Assembly (NCBI GenBank): GCA_947179485.1
Contig: OX359248.1
Span: forward strand, 3,179,501 to 3,243,500
Source: Allacma fusca
Lineage: Eukaryota; Arthropoda; Collembola; Symphypleona; Sminthuridae
Direction of reading: 5' to 3'
Length of the DNA: 64,000 nt
Below are positions 24,558-38,500 of this stretch, piece after piece (the first letter of the stretch is position 1; every line of letters starts with the position of its first letter). The position numbers and the translations under genes were made by a program. The notes under the pieces are model-generated. The model ran no database searches, had not been told where the DNA came from, and worked only from the letters and a program-made list of their open reading frames with translations.

Positions 24558-24626
24558 AACACAACTTGAAGCTGGAGAGTCTGGGCTCAGAATGAATGTC
24601 AAAGTGAGACTGTATACTCTATATAG
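24558..24626 (-). promoter_or_regulatory. possible promoter and non-coding first exon of ACADM
   Basis: On the minus strand a CTATATAG box at 24626-24619 is followed about 25 bases later by a likely start near 24595. A GTGAGT donor follows the segment ending at 24558. A good acceptor (TTTTACAG) precedes the coding start at about 23660. This suggests a first untranslated exon and a roughly 0.9-kb leader intron. It is inferred from signals only. Confidence 0.35.
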
Positions 24627-24639
24627 GGCCTAGGGCCTA

Positions 24640-26353
24640 GGGTTTGAATGAAACTCTGATCGTGAGAGTTGAGTAAAGGTGCGCCCATTAATTTGCCTAC
24701 CATCACGTATAGCAGGGAGAAGGAAATGTGAAATTAGAACTTGAGTCAGGAGTGAATTTATGAGGTAGCCCACCCTGGCTTCTAGATAAATAATTTGGGG
24801 TCGGGGGTAAAATATATTAACGAAGGCATTCAAATTGCATCCGAGTAGGTCCAACCATCTATTTTGAGGGTTCAGGACAGGGTAAAAAATATTCTATTCT
24901 GGCAGATCTGTGAGTAAGTCTTAGAAGGTCTGATTTGTTTTTTTCAGTTGTCTTAAGGGTAGCAATCAAATTTAAAAAAAAAAAACAAAAAATATTGAAT
25001 TGAATTTATTCAGGATTCTTTTCGGTCAACGTCCATGTCATCCATATTTGTTTACTATAAAGTTAATTTACAAGTCTGCGAATAAATAAATTTTGGTTTT
25101 ACAATTTATTTCGGATAAATTTAAATATATTACATAGGAAATCTCTTGTCGGGTTTTTCAAAAGCAGCTGTAAGATATTATTGTTAAATCTGGAGATATT
25201 ATATTTAGATTCAATTAGGCTCTAGGGGTTACAAAAGCACATTTAACTAAATACGTGGAGCCCATATGGAGCAGTAAACTTGTACTTCGCTTTTTTAGTA
25301 TAGGTATAGTATGCTGGAGCCTAATCTAAGATTAGCGAGAAGGCGTATTAATTTAAAAGGAACATGGTAATTAAGGTAGTTAGGTGTAGAAAAGTGGTTT
25401 TTATCAATTTGTAATTAGGGCACCAGGAGGAATAAAGAAGAAAAATATAAGTAATACAGTATTACATATACGTCTACTCTAAAACTAATTGCTTTTAAAT
25501 ACTATCCCTGTGGACTTTAAATGAAATAATTTATTACTGGACAAAATATCCTTTGCAACTTTATTGGCAGGGTAGGTGGATACATTTGACCTTGTTGTCA
25601 TTTTATGTATGTTCGCAGAGTCACAAGCAGTGAACTTTGGACTGTGGTAGGATTGTATGGCTCTAAGGACGTCCGATTGGCTGCCATAGTGTACTTTTAT
25701 CAGCTAAAAGTGTAATAAAAACAACACAATTGAAACCACTTCAGCTACAGTTGATTGTTGAAACACAAGTTTTAGAGGGAACTGTTCTAATGAAGTCATG
25801 AAAATGCACAAGAAATGATGTCGAATATAACGAGAGCCGGTGAAAACGCTTGTGCTAAAGATAGGTGGAATTTAAACCTTCCTCGAAATTACAAGCCGGA
25901 ATTTCTTATTTTGGAAATAACATGTCAAATTTCATCGAAATGCGCAAAAATAATTACCCCCCTGTGGAATTTTTGAGGTGTGACAATTATTATCGCTCGC
26001 TCCAGCGCAGCTTCAACATTTAACCAAACACTCCCAGTCAGTGAAGTCGCCTGCCTATGGACACTTTAACTGACAATGAATGAAGAGTTCATATACATAA
26101 AAGTTGTTTAATTTCAGACTCGTAATTATGGTTCCCTAGAGTATGACAAGAATTTTTTTCCTGTAAAGCAATATATTTAAGTTAGCAACAAACATCACAT
26201 TAAAATACTACTAAACTGTTTCCGCAAAAATGACTGACTCACAGACGAACTATAAAATGAGCAATGAATGATTTTTGTGTAGACTTTCAGCATTTCACAT
26301 TCCTGCACGGTCATACATTCTTTCCTCATTCTTGCGGTTGAAGTAGTGTCGTA
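24640..26353. other. intergenic AT-rich sequence
   Basis: No gene, RNA or repeat that I can support. Confidence 0.5.
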
Positions 26354-26405
26354 TCAAAACTCATGAAGAATATTCCAACAACGGGATATTCTTTATGAGT
26401 TTTGA
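26354..26405. repeat. 22-bp inverted repeat with 7-bp loop
   Basis: The left arm 26354-26376 (TCAAAACTCATGAAGAATAT then TCC) and the right arm 26384-26405 pair over their whole length with one G/T opposition and one bulged T. AACAACG forms the loop. It could form a hairpin RNA or be a chance or transposon-derived palindrome. Complementarity does not extend beyond the arms. Confidence 0.75.
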
Positions 26406-27317
26406 CAAAAATTCTAGTAACAGCAGTTACAATAGATTCTTAGGAGAGGCTGAATAGCCTATTATATTCCAAACTCAATCACATTTTGGCAATGAAATTT
26501 TCAGCCAGTAACGAAGAAACTCTGTTGGTTAAATGAATTCCCTATTTAATAAAAAATGAGGTTTTGAAAAAACCAAAACGAAGCTGCTTTTACGACTCTA
26601 AAAAGTGAAAAACTAGAATTTGGTACGGGAGGAATTAGAGCAATAATGAACGATACTTATATATATTATAGATGAAAGCCCTTGGTCGCACATCATAAGA
26701 TTTTGCACACTAGCTTGCAATAATTAGACAGTCATGCGTGCAAATTTTTATCAAAGTTGTTGTGGGAGAAGACCTTTAAAAAAACTGCCATGTATTACGA
26801 TAGGCAATTCCGTAGACTCACGGGAAAAGTTAGGTATAAATAGCTTCAGATCTCGTTAACTATACCACGCTGGAGATTTACGTTAAGCATTGGACGTTGT
26901 ACAAATTCTGTCATTGACTTTAAGCCCTTAATATTCGGATTTGGTCAAAGGGTGCAGAAGTTATCCTTAAATCTTTTTTTTTTAAGGGGGGGGGGGTAAG
27001 TGCATATCTACGCTTTGCGTTTTTTACGAAAACGAATTTTTCAAAAGTTGAAAATTCTAATATTTTCGAATCAGTAAAAAAGCATCTTCGTAAAAAGTAA
27101 CATCGTTGTTACATTTTAGGTGAGAACGCATTGTAAAGTTAACAAAAAACTGTTCTATCAAAACGGTTAAGATGTTATAGAACATTATTACTAATGAGTT
27201 TGTATTCTTTTGCAGTTTGTCAAGGAGTACTACAGGCAGAATATCTTAGGTTCATAAATGTTTTCTAATGTAGTATTTTTCAGTTACACAATTATTTTTT
27301 AGCCAAACCAAAATAGT
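26406..27317. other. intergenic AT-rich sequence with a G run
   Basis: Nothing supportable apart from a poly-T/poly-G junction at about 26970-26997. Confidence 0.5.
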
Positions 27318-27520
27318 TGGGAAGACGGGAAGATTCTTCCCAAGGAAGAAAAACTCTGCCAGGGGAAAACAATATAAAAAAATGCCAATGGCAAGGTGAA
27401 CAGGGATTTTGAATTGCGTTGGCCTTTTTTTGGGCCGGGATTCTTAAAATTGTAGACGTCTTTTAGGAAAATTTGTTTTGTAAACAGGAATTTTCAAAAA
27501 TGCGAATGTCTGTAGAACAT
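27318..27520. mobile_element. diverged partial copy of element C
   Basis: TGGGAAGACGGGAAGATTCT at 27318 matches the complement of 6756-6775. AACAGGGATTTTGAATTGCGTTGG and further blocks follow in the same order as in element C. The outer end and target duplication are not preserved. Confidence 0.75.
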
Positions 27521-27758
27521 AATTTTGTCAACAAATTTTCAAATTCGAAATGATTGTACTGTATTTACTGTTAGTACGCATGTTGGTTAGCATTTAGGAT
27601 AGAATTGTAACAACGATTAAAATATAAATGGTATCAGGAACATGTGAGAGTTCCGTACGGGATGGCTAGGTGCCTCTACTAATGGTAAGTCTACACTCCT
27701 GTACTTGGGATGGCGTTGTTTGCTTCGAACCATTTTGTTTACCTATAGTGCTAAAAGC

Positions 27759-28635
27759 TACTCATGCAGTGTGGTTTACTAAAGTCACGGTAGTCCCTCT
27801 GCACTATAATTATGTTAATGTCTATATTGAAATACCTTGTGGTCTCTTTAACCACGACAAGAATTTGTGGTCAATGCTTCAAAGGCGACACTTGTGGCAA
27901 ATACGATCTATCAAATCAATCCGTACAAACATTTCCAAATCCGTTTTCTTATTGTGGTTAGCAATTTTGGGAAAACTCCCAGTGACAGCTCTACATCCTA
28001 CACACTCCAGTATACTGTATGTAGAGAAGCATGTAATTTTACAGTACCACATATTGAAGTAAAAACACTTCATTCGTATTTTATGCAAATATTTGATCTT
28101 AACATTTTTCAGGGACTTATTGTTACACTACTGTTGCAAAAATTTCCCCACAGCTTTTTAGTGACACATGTCAACATTCTAATAGCAAAAACCAATATGA
28201 ATAATTATTTAAAAATATAATGTCCTACCACTTCTCTGATTACCAATCCCTCCTGAAAATATTTAACTATGACAGTCTACGTATTGGTTTCTGGAACTGC
28301 TATCATCCACGGAAGCCTTACCTGGCAGGTGACCTACTATTTAAGTAGATTTTATCAAGGATAGCATGTCATGCAGAGAATTGTTTAAGAAATATGGAAT
28401 ATCCATGTCTAGGAATTTTCAGGGTTACCACAATTAATATGTCCACACTAGAAGTTTTATCACATCAGTAATTGAAAGAAACCCTGAGCTCCTTCCTTAC
28501 AATTGCCTTCTCTGCGGTTCACCCTCTTTAAAAATCCTTGATGGCGGATATCGGAAGTATCCCCGCACATGTGGTCCCGAGGCTCAAGTCCAATTCATGG
28601 GCAGGGTTCATATCCATCCGGTAAATATGACATGA
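27759..28635 (+). pseudogene. possible decayed coding sequence, unidentified
   Basis: Consecutive stretches with protein-like composition lie on the plus strand but change frame or cross stops. One covers about 27846-28062, with donor GTAAAA after CCACATATTGAA. A second covers 28113-28343, crossing one TAA, with NCYHPRKPYLAG near its end. A third covers about 28356-28620, crossing one TAA, with NPELLPYNCLLCG and GPEAQVQFMGRVHIHP, then a GTAAAT donor. Possible splice sites occur between them. I recognise no family. The region might be a disrupted gene, an old insertion, or chance. Confidence 0.2.
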
Positions 28636-29240
28636 TAAGAATAAAATTATATTCATTTTGTAATAATAATTGCTTGAAATAACAACCTCACAAGCATTTT
28701 CTGAGACAAGGAACTCCAGAAGTTGTTGAGAATAATTTGATAAAGTCAAAATACAAAATAAGAAAATTGTAGAGAACAAAAGTTTGTGGATTGGGAGGAA
28801 AAGTTTGGGCTCCAGTGATATTATATACAGATCCATGGTATATTTACAAAGAGTCCAAAGGAAACTTGTGTTTAATGTTGGATTGAGTGGAGAGGGTGAG
28901 TGCAAAAGAAATTCTGTCATTTGCGGTTTGCGGGGAAAAAGTTGGAGCGGAAAGGAGCACATGTGAAGTCATGTATTGTTTTAGGAGGGGACCACGTGGA
29001 CATTTAATAGAAAGTTAAAAAAAATTATCGGGAAACCACGTTCCGTGTGCTAATACAGTAGCTATTAGTCCGTGCACAAGACTTGCTCCATGACTATATA
29101 TATACACTCCTGTCATAAATGAGCTGGGCTCTTGTGTGTGGGACAGCGGAAAGTTGGAGAAAATTGAGAGGAAAACTATCGCTGGTCTCGTTCCCGTTTT
29201 CAAAATCCGAATTGAACTCATTTATAGGGAGAAACAGTGC

Positions 29241-29263
29241 GAGAGAGAGAGAGAGAGAGAGAG
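29241..29263. repeat. (GA)n microsatellite
   Basis: About eleven uninterrupted GA units. A (CA)n run follows at 29536-29550. Confidence 0.95.
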
Positions 29264-32200
29264 GCTGATGTGAATTTGAGTGCATAAGTCTGATTATTGG
29301 CCCGTTATAGAAGTAATAAAAGAGGAAGAGAGCTGTACTTTTGTTCTGCATGTGCACTTGAAATACTGACGGGTCTCTCATGCCATAAAATAAAAGCTAT
29401 GATTAAGTCCTTCGTGTCAGACTTCTCAGTTTCAGTTTGCTCAAACCAGCCTCAAGTAACTCCATAGTATGGAAGTGCTCCCTCTCAAAAAAGTAAATAA
29501 AGTATATAACCCGTTGGCTCTCATCTAGACATACAACACACACACACACATACAAGTACACCTCCAGAGAACTCTCAAATAGCACATACATTGATACAGT
29601 ATTTCTCCATATGCTGAGTCTAGATCTACTTCAATCATTATATGTACCTCCTTCCTACACATGATGAGATCAATTCACATTTTCAACTCTATTAACAGCA
29701 CAAAAGTAACATACGCACCCACATTTCCCCTCTAACTCCCGTATGTTATTTTGTCTCCTATTCCCTACTATAACAACTCCGCAGCCCATACAGTGAGTCC
29801 GCGGTCAAAAGAGAAGGCCCTCTCTCACACTCCCTCAACCCTCCCTCCCTGGCCTCTCAGATCCGTATCCACAGTATCGCCGTTAGCTGTAGATAGAGTA
29901 GAACCGGAGCCGGGTAGGAAATGCATGGCTAAAAGTTTGCTACTACTTTGACACAACAAAACCAACAAAGACTATAGATTAACTCCTATTGGGAAACAGG
30001 GACTTCTCTCCCATAATTTGCTCAACGCTCAGCCAAATAACCATTAAATTGTTGTAACGACGGGAGGAAAAAGAAAGCACTCATTATTCTCAATATACGC
30101 TTAGCATTAATAACACGCAAGTTTGATTTCCAATCTTTCCTTCGATTCTCAGTCACTTTCCTATCCTGGACAAAATTCTCAATTAGGATCTTAACTCCCA
30201 CTCCTACAGTAATAATTATTTACTTTTAACCAAAAGGTTTTTACATTTAATTCTTTCCCCATCGTTAAATTTTTCTCACTTCCTTGACCCCAGTTCGGAT
30301 ATTGTAAAGTTATGTCAAATAAGGACATGAGATACCAATTACCATGTTTTTGGGAGTTACATAGATAATTACTTCACAATTAAAACATTAAATATCTACT
30401 TGTGTTACAATATTTAATTATTATATTTAGTTATATTTGATGTGGGAAAGTATTTACGTGACATTTGGACGGTTTCAGGATTAGCTTGGAGTACAAAGTC
30501 CAATGTAGGATTTCCAGTAGAGTGGTCCCTGAATATAAAATTGTATTGGGGAAAGTATGGTGTGGAAAAGAATTCAATATAATAATTTGTGAGGGGAGAC
30601 AGTAATGTAAGGATAAATGTTTTCTTCACACAATGAGACGGAGGACATATGCCTCCATACAAATTGTCCCGATATGACGGAGGGACATGGATCTGGAAAT
30701 GGAGTGTCTACGCTACAGACGAGCTCGGTCTTGGGATCCGGACAAGACGAAGACAGTTGTGCAATTTAATGCAGTGTAATAATAATCGGGAACTAGTCAA
30801 GGAAACGGAATTGAATGGTAGTGGTGCAAGGGGAATGTCAACATGTATGTCTTCACTCTGGGCTCTCCGTATATAGTTAGTTATTTGTTGGTTGGGTAGG
30901 TGCGGATGGGCCAACTGTACATACATATACACTATTTATATATCTACATTATATGATTTTAATACTACATAGGCATGTCCTTACCCAGAGAGTTGCAGAC
31001 ATACAACCCAGAACAAGTGAGAAGCTCACACTTAAGTACCGATGAAGTTTCCCCACTTCCTACCGCTCACATGACCAGTCATAGGCACACAGGCTATAGC
31101 AATAGCACCATGTCATCCATATCTCTCCTCATCTCTACCCTTTCTCATGTACGGAATTATTAGATCCGAATCCCAGAATGGATATGTAATGATAGATAAG
31201 GTGTTGTCAACTCGTTATAAAATCCAGGCTAGTGTCTATATCTACATGTAGGGGACTCAACGCCAGGGTCCTTGCACATATGAAGTTCTGGGAATTAAAA
31301 GATAACCTCCCAATACAAGCCAATAAAATCTTTTCTTCCCAATGAATTTTGAAGGAACCTTACCTTATCCTAATGCACTGGGAGTCAACTTCCCCCCTGG
31401 GAAAATTTCCTCGCAAAATAAGGCAATACGTCCACGACCCCTGGGTGCACACACATAGATACATACATAGGTCTAGGCGTATCTACATATGTACCTATGG
31501 AATAAGGAAGGCCAGTGTGCATAGCGTACTTGAAGCCTGCACCGGATCCCTGTATTAAGAATACCGGGAAGGAGACAGGCTCCATTGGTTCAGGTTCCAT
31601 TGGGTGAGGGAGAAAGCCCATTGCATATGTTTCCCAACATACATCCATCCATCCAAGATGAGAAATGGAAGATGAGAATTTTTCGCATTGCTGAGCCCAA
31701 AGAAGCTGAGTGAGAAAAGAAGAAGGGAATTCATAAAGAAAGAATAAATAAACTGACAGTCATCTACGGCGGAGCCATACACTACTATAAGGGACTAGTT
31801 GTACACCAAAAAATCATCAAATTCACTCTCCCAAGGAGAGAAAGGAAGTCTCAACAGCCCCACACTTTTTCACACCATTTCAGTCAAATTGAAAAAAAAA
31901 TCCATTTGGTGGTCAAATCAACCAACACCCTCCCAACAGTCAAGTGTGTTGGTTTCCTTGCCACAGTCTCTCATCATGGAGCCTCCCTTCCCTCCCACAA
32001 CATTCTCACTCCTCATTCTTGAGTGCTCATTATTTCTTATTAAATCCAAAGCTCCTCCTGTCTATGAGGAGCAGTATCAATAGATACCAAATATTTCCTC
32101 ATAACATCAATTCTTCCCTGTATACCATATGCAAGCTACATATTTATTACACATACCAATATCTATGTATATCTGTATCTACCTATACGTTCATACATAC

Positions 32201-35200
32201 ATACCCTTTGTCACATCATATTTCTCCAATGAACTTCCCCCAACATCTCATTTTCATATACTCCCAATAAGAATTCCAAATACATTTTTCTGTCACACTC
32301 TACTCCAGAACTCCGACTCGGAGTGAGCAAAGGTCTGCATTGAAGCCATTAAAATGTGTGGGAATTATACAAATACAGGACTTCCCCTGGAAAAATATGG
32401 AGTTAGGGAAACATTGAGGTATCTTCCAAGACATAAGGGCTGTGGGGTAAGGGATAGTTTGATTTTTGACGGTTGAGAGTACGACAGCCCATGCACGGCT
32501 AGATAATGCGGGAATTGAGATGAATCCGTGCATGTGGTTGCACAGACAAACTTCGAGGTGGAACACACATGTGTGGCAAAATTCTAGAGGGGGGTAGGGG
32601 AGGGGAGGAGGAGATCGTAACCAAATATTATTTTTTCAGTAGCAATTGCTCAAACCCACACCGATACATTCCCACTCTTATTATTCCCACCATATCAAGT
32701 ACGATCATCATTCTGGTTCAAGTCAAGAGGAAAAAAAATCACGAACAGTATAATAATAATAATAATGTAATCAAGTGGTCCTGGAGCTTTCAGGGAACTC
32801 GGTCAACCTCGAACACGCATTCACATCCCAGGATCTCTCGACATGCTCCCTATTTGCACATGTAAACATTTCAAGAGTCAAAACTTCCCACATTTTTCCC
32901 CATCTCCTCATCATCCACACTTGATCTCTCCTAACTTCCTCAAAACTGGCAAAAAGTTGTTTGGATTTTCTCTCATTTTTTTAAACCATGAATTTTACTC
33001 CTGCCTGGATTTGCATGCCCTTTTCCTGCTTTAACGATCTACCCCCCAAAAAAAAAATCTATTACTTTTGAACATTTTGGGCTGCCCGTTAATTTCTTTT
33101 TTCATTTCAATTGTAAGACTCTTGACTATTTTAAATGTTCGGAGTCAATGCTGAAAACGTAACAAATTATTGTCCCGAGTTCAACTTTGGTTCAAATCTC
33201 CGAACTTTGTTTACGTTTGTCTCATCACTTAATATTTTAGTTGAATTCTAATGCTGGAAAAAATGTGGAATATATAATCTGCTATTAAAATTGAGTTAGC
33301 AGGACTTATTGTTAGCATTAATTATGACAAGAGGACTTATATCCTTGTACATGGAGAAGGGACATTTGAATGCAGAGATATGTATTTCTTAGCCATTTGA
33401 CCAGAAAAACTCCATGAGACTCCTCCATGGGAGAGATATGTGAAGAAAGAAGGAGCGCTTTGGGGAGAGAGGAAAAGACGGATGTTTTTCATGGTGGTGG
33501 AGTCGGAGCCCATGTGAGTGCATAGAGAGTGGCGTTTGAGTGAGTTGTGAGTGCATGTAAAGTAGTGGACGTAGTAGGAGCAAGCGCGATCCCACAGAGA
33601 AAATTCCTCTTAAATTTCCCTTATTTCCCCTTTTTGAACGACAGTCACTTGTACATCCCTCAGCGACAGAGTAACTTGTGAAGGAGTAGGGAAAAAGCTG
33701 GCGGAAGGAGCCCACAGTAGGAGTTAAACCAAAGAGAGGTAAACCGACAGTCGTTCAACCCCAACTCAGCCTATCCTCTCCGTATAAAAATGACGGGGGA
33801 AAAATCCGACTAACTACTTCCCTCCCAGAAACTTACACCGTCAGCATCTCCGAACTCACTACTCTTCTCTCCCTTGGAACACAAACACAGAGTCATTCTC
33901 ACAGTATTACCTCCGATTTCCAAAACCTCAAGATTACCATTCACTTTGATTTTACAATCCCTACAAAAGTTCTTCTCTCGGAAGGGATACGAAAGAAATA
34001 GTAACATTTTGACGTGTGAGATCCCATTCATATAATCTCTTCGAGCTTCAACCCCTGGGTTGATGAACCCACACAACAAAATCTGAGTACAGCCTTCAAA
34101 TTGCTTATTGCTCAAAATCCTATAAATTAACATTTACAAAATTCTCCGGACGTCTTACTTTGGCTCATTTAATTAGAAAGACTGTAAACAATTATCAAGA
34201 AATTATCCTACTTTCAAAAAATATTGAACTCCTTACTTAAAAACTAGAGTGAAGATTCTCAGTTGTGTAATTCCTCATAGGATATCAAGATGAACTTAGC
34301 AAGTTCGAAGTGACACGCTGGGGATATTTGTTCCGGCTTTTGAGGTAGCTCCCACCAAAGGGGTAAATGCAGTTTTGACACAGCACCCTTCCTAAGACCA
34401 GTGCAGCTCACATGAACAACTCCGGGAGGATTTTTCCTTGTGACTTTTCCATGCTCTTCTCCTCCAGTCATCTTGGTTGAAATGAAGATCCTCATCAAGT
34501 ATTTCATCTTATGGGTCGTCCATGGAGCTCTTGCTGATATTTCACGTGAGGGATATTTTTCTCGTTTATTTAACCCCATAATTAATTTTATCTGCCCAAT
34601 CTATTTATATTCTTTGTGATGAAGTGTGGCCTACACTCAAATTATATTTCCTGCACCTCGAACAATTAGATACTGATTATTTCCATTCAACAGTTCTGCT
34701 TGAAATGTAAGGGAAATTCTCCGAAATGTCTCCTTCTCAAAAAGAGAAATTAAAAGACATGGTTCTTGCTAGGAAAAAAGTCTCTGTACTGCTCTTCTTT
34801 CCCAGACGTGAGCAAAGGTTCAAAATGACTGTAACTGCTATCTGCAGTATAGTCATTTGCTTATGTATAGTAATTAAATATCACTGCTTCTCTGAGCACA
34901 ATGTTCCTGTTGAAAGATTATTTCAGGGGAGGGAAATTAGAACAAATTTTAGCTCAAATTGGGGGACTGGTTTAATTTTGGGGCTACTTGGGAATTTGAT
35001 TTAAAATACATCGGAAGTCAAATTATGGGATGGGAGCGATTGAATTCCGGGAGGAATATTAAAGTCAGATTTTATTTCCGTAATTTTATCACTTGAGAGA
35101 AAGGGAATTCAAAGAACGGAGTTGGGAGGGATGAGGGATTTCAAAAGTTGGAGAGTGACAGGTGGGGTGAAAGTGAGAGGGAGAAAGTATTGAGCAGGTC

Positions 35201-35485
35201 GTTTCATGTGTATCTCTCCTAAACGGTTCGTAATGGGGCGGGGAAGGAGGGTGTAAAAAAGTACTCTCAAACTTCCACCATTCCATCCCTGTTCCAGGAG
35301 TGTGTATGGTGAAAGCGTGCGAATGGTTATGACAATTTGGCTCCAGTATTTTTTTATAGGAATGCAGATGGAAAAAACTTTCTCCCCTATTTCTACATCC
35401 GACACTATATAAGAACTGTATTAGGGCATGTGCATACTCCGAGCATCATTATCAGCCTGATGCCTATGAATGTAAATGTGAGTGA

Positions 35486-35487
<2 letters not shown>

Positions 35488-35528
<41 letters not shown>
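35488..35528. repeat. (TG)n microsatellite
   Basis: About 20 uninterrupted TG units. Confidence 0.97.
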
Positions 35529-35529
<1 letters not shown>

Positions 35530-38500
35530 TGGAGGGGGAGGACATATTAGGTTGTTAGTAGATGTAATGATAGCGACTCGAACTCCCGACCATGGGAGAT
35601 AATTAAACTTTTCTTATCTTTCTGAAATTGCGTCCTAATTATTCCTTCCCGCCTCCCTCCCTAACTATAGGAACATTCCATTGATATGCATTGAGCTTGG
35701 ACTCTCCAACTATCCACGTTCCCTCCTATGATGTGCAGGGCTGTTGTAAGTCCAGTGTACATTGAGACAGGGGCCACTACTCCGACGTGTAATTCCTATG
35801 TAAGGACGTGTTCCCAGTTATAAATACCTTGATATATGCACTGGCTCCTCCATAAACATAGACAAGGGCTAACTACCACCAAGGGTTATATATGGCCAGA
35901 GCGTGAGCTCCTCCTCGTTCATTTCTCCCGGTAATTTGTTCACAACTTCCGAACTCTCTCGTCTTCTCCACTCACTTTCTCCCAAAATATTTGCATAATC
36001 CTCCACCACCATTTGCTAATATTTTATCGACTTTTTATCTCCAATCATTACTACTCTCCACCAATCTTTAATTTCTTACAGGCTATAACCCTTTTCCAAG
36101 GGACAATCCAATTTTTCCCTAATGTCCATTCATCACAACCCTCACGTTTTTATGTCTTGTCTCCCCCCATGCTCTCCATTCCTCATTTCTGTCCAATTCC
36201 CTCAAAATATGGTTTCAAAAATTTAGTTCAAAGCCGTCCTTGTATCCTTTTTAACATCCTCCAGATGCCATCGTATAAATATTATTTCTAGGGGGAAAAA
36301 TCCCAAAATATTAAAAAATCCTTAAATTCGTGGAAAACACAAAAACTCACACGCAGTCTGAAAAAATTGTCAGACTGTTATCAGCACCCATTTGTGAAAA
36401 TAGTTGCTTGGTTTTGAAATTGAATGAATGGAAGTGATTATAATAATAAGAAATTGTTAATGGGTGCTTGTAACTTTGGGGGAATTTTCAGGGAAAATGT
36501 CTTCAACGACGCTAACGTTCCTCCAGTGTACCTTGCATTTTTGGGTATTATTGTAAGATTTTGGGTCGATACATGTCGGAGTGAGGGCTGTATTTACATG
36601 TAGGATTACGTGTGAGCTATAATGCGGAAGTAATAGATATATACTGGGACTAATAGAGCAGGTTGAGCAAGGGGGAGGATAACAGACTACCTGGAGGAGA
36701 TCATTTTCTTGAAAAAACTCACTTGATGGGATTTCTTCCAGTTGTTCCTCTTTCCTTTCCCTTTCCTTTCCCCAACAACCCCCACGGCATTCCTTCGGCT
36801 AAACAAACGCATCTGTCTCTGTTGGCTGGGGAAAGCTCCTTTACGTGCCCGGCTCTTCTCACTCTTCTCCATTGACATAGAGGTATCCATAGTTAGATAT
36901 GTGCATGTGTCTATGGACAATCTTACCAACTCACCCTCACATTTTTCCTTTGGCATACTTTCTCCTTAATTTGAATCAACCTTATTTTAAGGAGATAATA
37001 ATTGCAGGAGTTTAGGACAAATCCCCTGCAACTGTTTGGAAATATAATTACCTCCTTATTTTTTGATATCCCAATTTTATTTCCGCGTTAAGAAAACATT
37101 TTTATTTATAAGATACCAATAATACAAATGTGTTTTGATCTGGAAATTTGTTTGTTCTTTTTGGAACAAGGAAATAAATCTCTCTTCTTTCCCATTTGAT
37201 TGACTGGGAGAGAGAGTAGTGGGAAATTTCAATTTATTTAAATCTGCTGGAATGTCATTGACAGATAAACCAAACATTTTTCTTTTTAAGCCCTCCTTCC
37301 AGGAGAGATCCAGTACAGAAAACTCATTCTATCAGTGCAGCCCGTAAAATTTCCTGGGATCTTACTTGTAAAGGAAAAATATCATTTTTGTGGGGAAGGA
37401 AAATAGGTGTGAATCATTTTATGTGTGAGGGGGGGGGTAGGAATTTTTCTTGTCAAGAAATTATTTGTAGGAAGGGTACACTGTACTGTAGGCGGAAGAG
37501 AAATTCTACAAAATCTCAGTATAGTACCGTTTGAGGGAAAGAAAATTTTCCCGTTCCAATGCATATAAAGTTGTAATATAAAAACAAACCGGGGATAATT
37601 GCAGGATAAATTTGAGATTTTAAGGGAAATCTTCCAGAGCTCCATTAGAGCGGGAACTCAAGAGGGTAAATTTAAAAAGTAATTTGGAATGGAGCTGGAG
37701 GAAGAGAGAGAGAGAGGGAGAGAAAGTGAGTTAAGTAGGAGAAAGTGAGTAATGGGTTGTATTTGAGAGGATAATGAATTGAAATAGGTGGCTGTGTGTA
37801 CACACATGAGTTTTTTCTCTCTCAGGTCGATTTGTTCTTGTCTTTATGGGTCACCGGGGAAGAGTTTGGATTTTTCAGACATATCCTTCCCTTCCCTCCC
37901 CTTGACTCAAGGCGTGGGCCTTCAACCTTGTATTTTTTATGAACAATCTGCAATCATTTTCACCAACTTAAAACTACACGGAGAAAATATAAGACCTTAT
38001 GGGAATTTTGCAAGGGAGAATTATGAAATTATCCCAAATTGCAAGGGGAGTAAAGCATGGTTGATGATTGTGTTGAGAGAGTGGGTTAAAATGATTTGGT
38101 CTTTTCCACATGTATAGATATATCTATAACACTCAGATATGAAGGGGCCATTAAGCTGATTCTCAAGGAGGTGGATTGATTTACGTCTTTATTAACTGGA
38201 GAATTTCCATGTGGCTTTTCCTCCTCAGTCTGGGGGGACATCATCAAATAGCCATTTTCACTAAAGAGACCCACCGACCTCTCCTAAAATATAGGTTCAT
38301 TTTCGGAGGGAATCTTGTTCCCTGGCTAATTTCTTCATCAACTCTACTCCCGTCAGATTTTTTCCCTCCCGCTCTTCCCCCAACATGCAGGAGCTCATTT
38401 GGGTGCGAAGGAACAAAACCTTTTTTGTGTGAGGGAGTCTTTGTCAAATAATTAAAAGTTGCTACTTTCTAAAACTCTAAATGATCCCTCGGCCTTTCTT

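Noticed and set aside
28528-28962. 144-aa minus-strand frame
   Set aside because: Low-complexity hydrophobic composition with no domain or splice context, and it overlaps a better plus-strand candidate.
35570-35600. TTCGAGT-like T-loop on the minus strand, possible tRNA
   Set aside because: The flanking bases do not form a T stem and no anticodon arm can be drawn.
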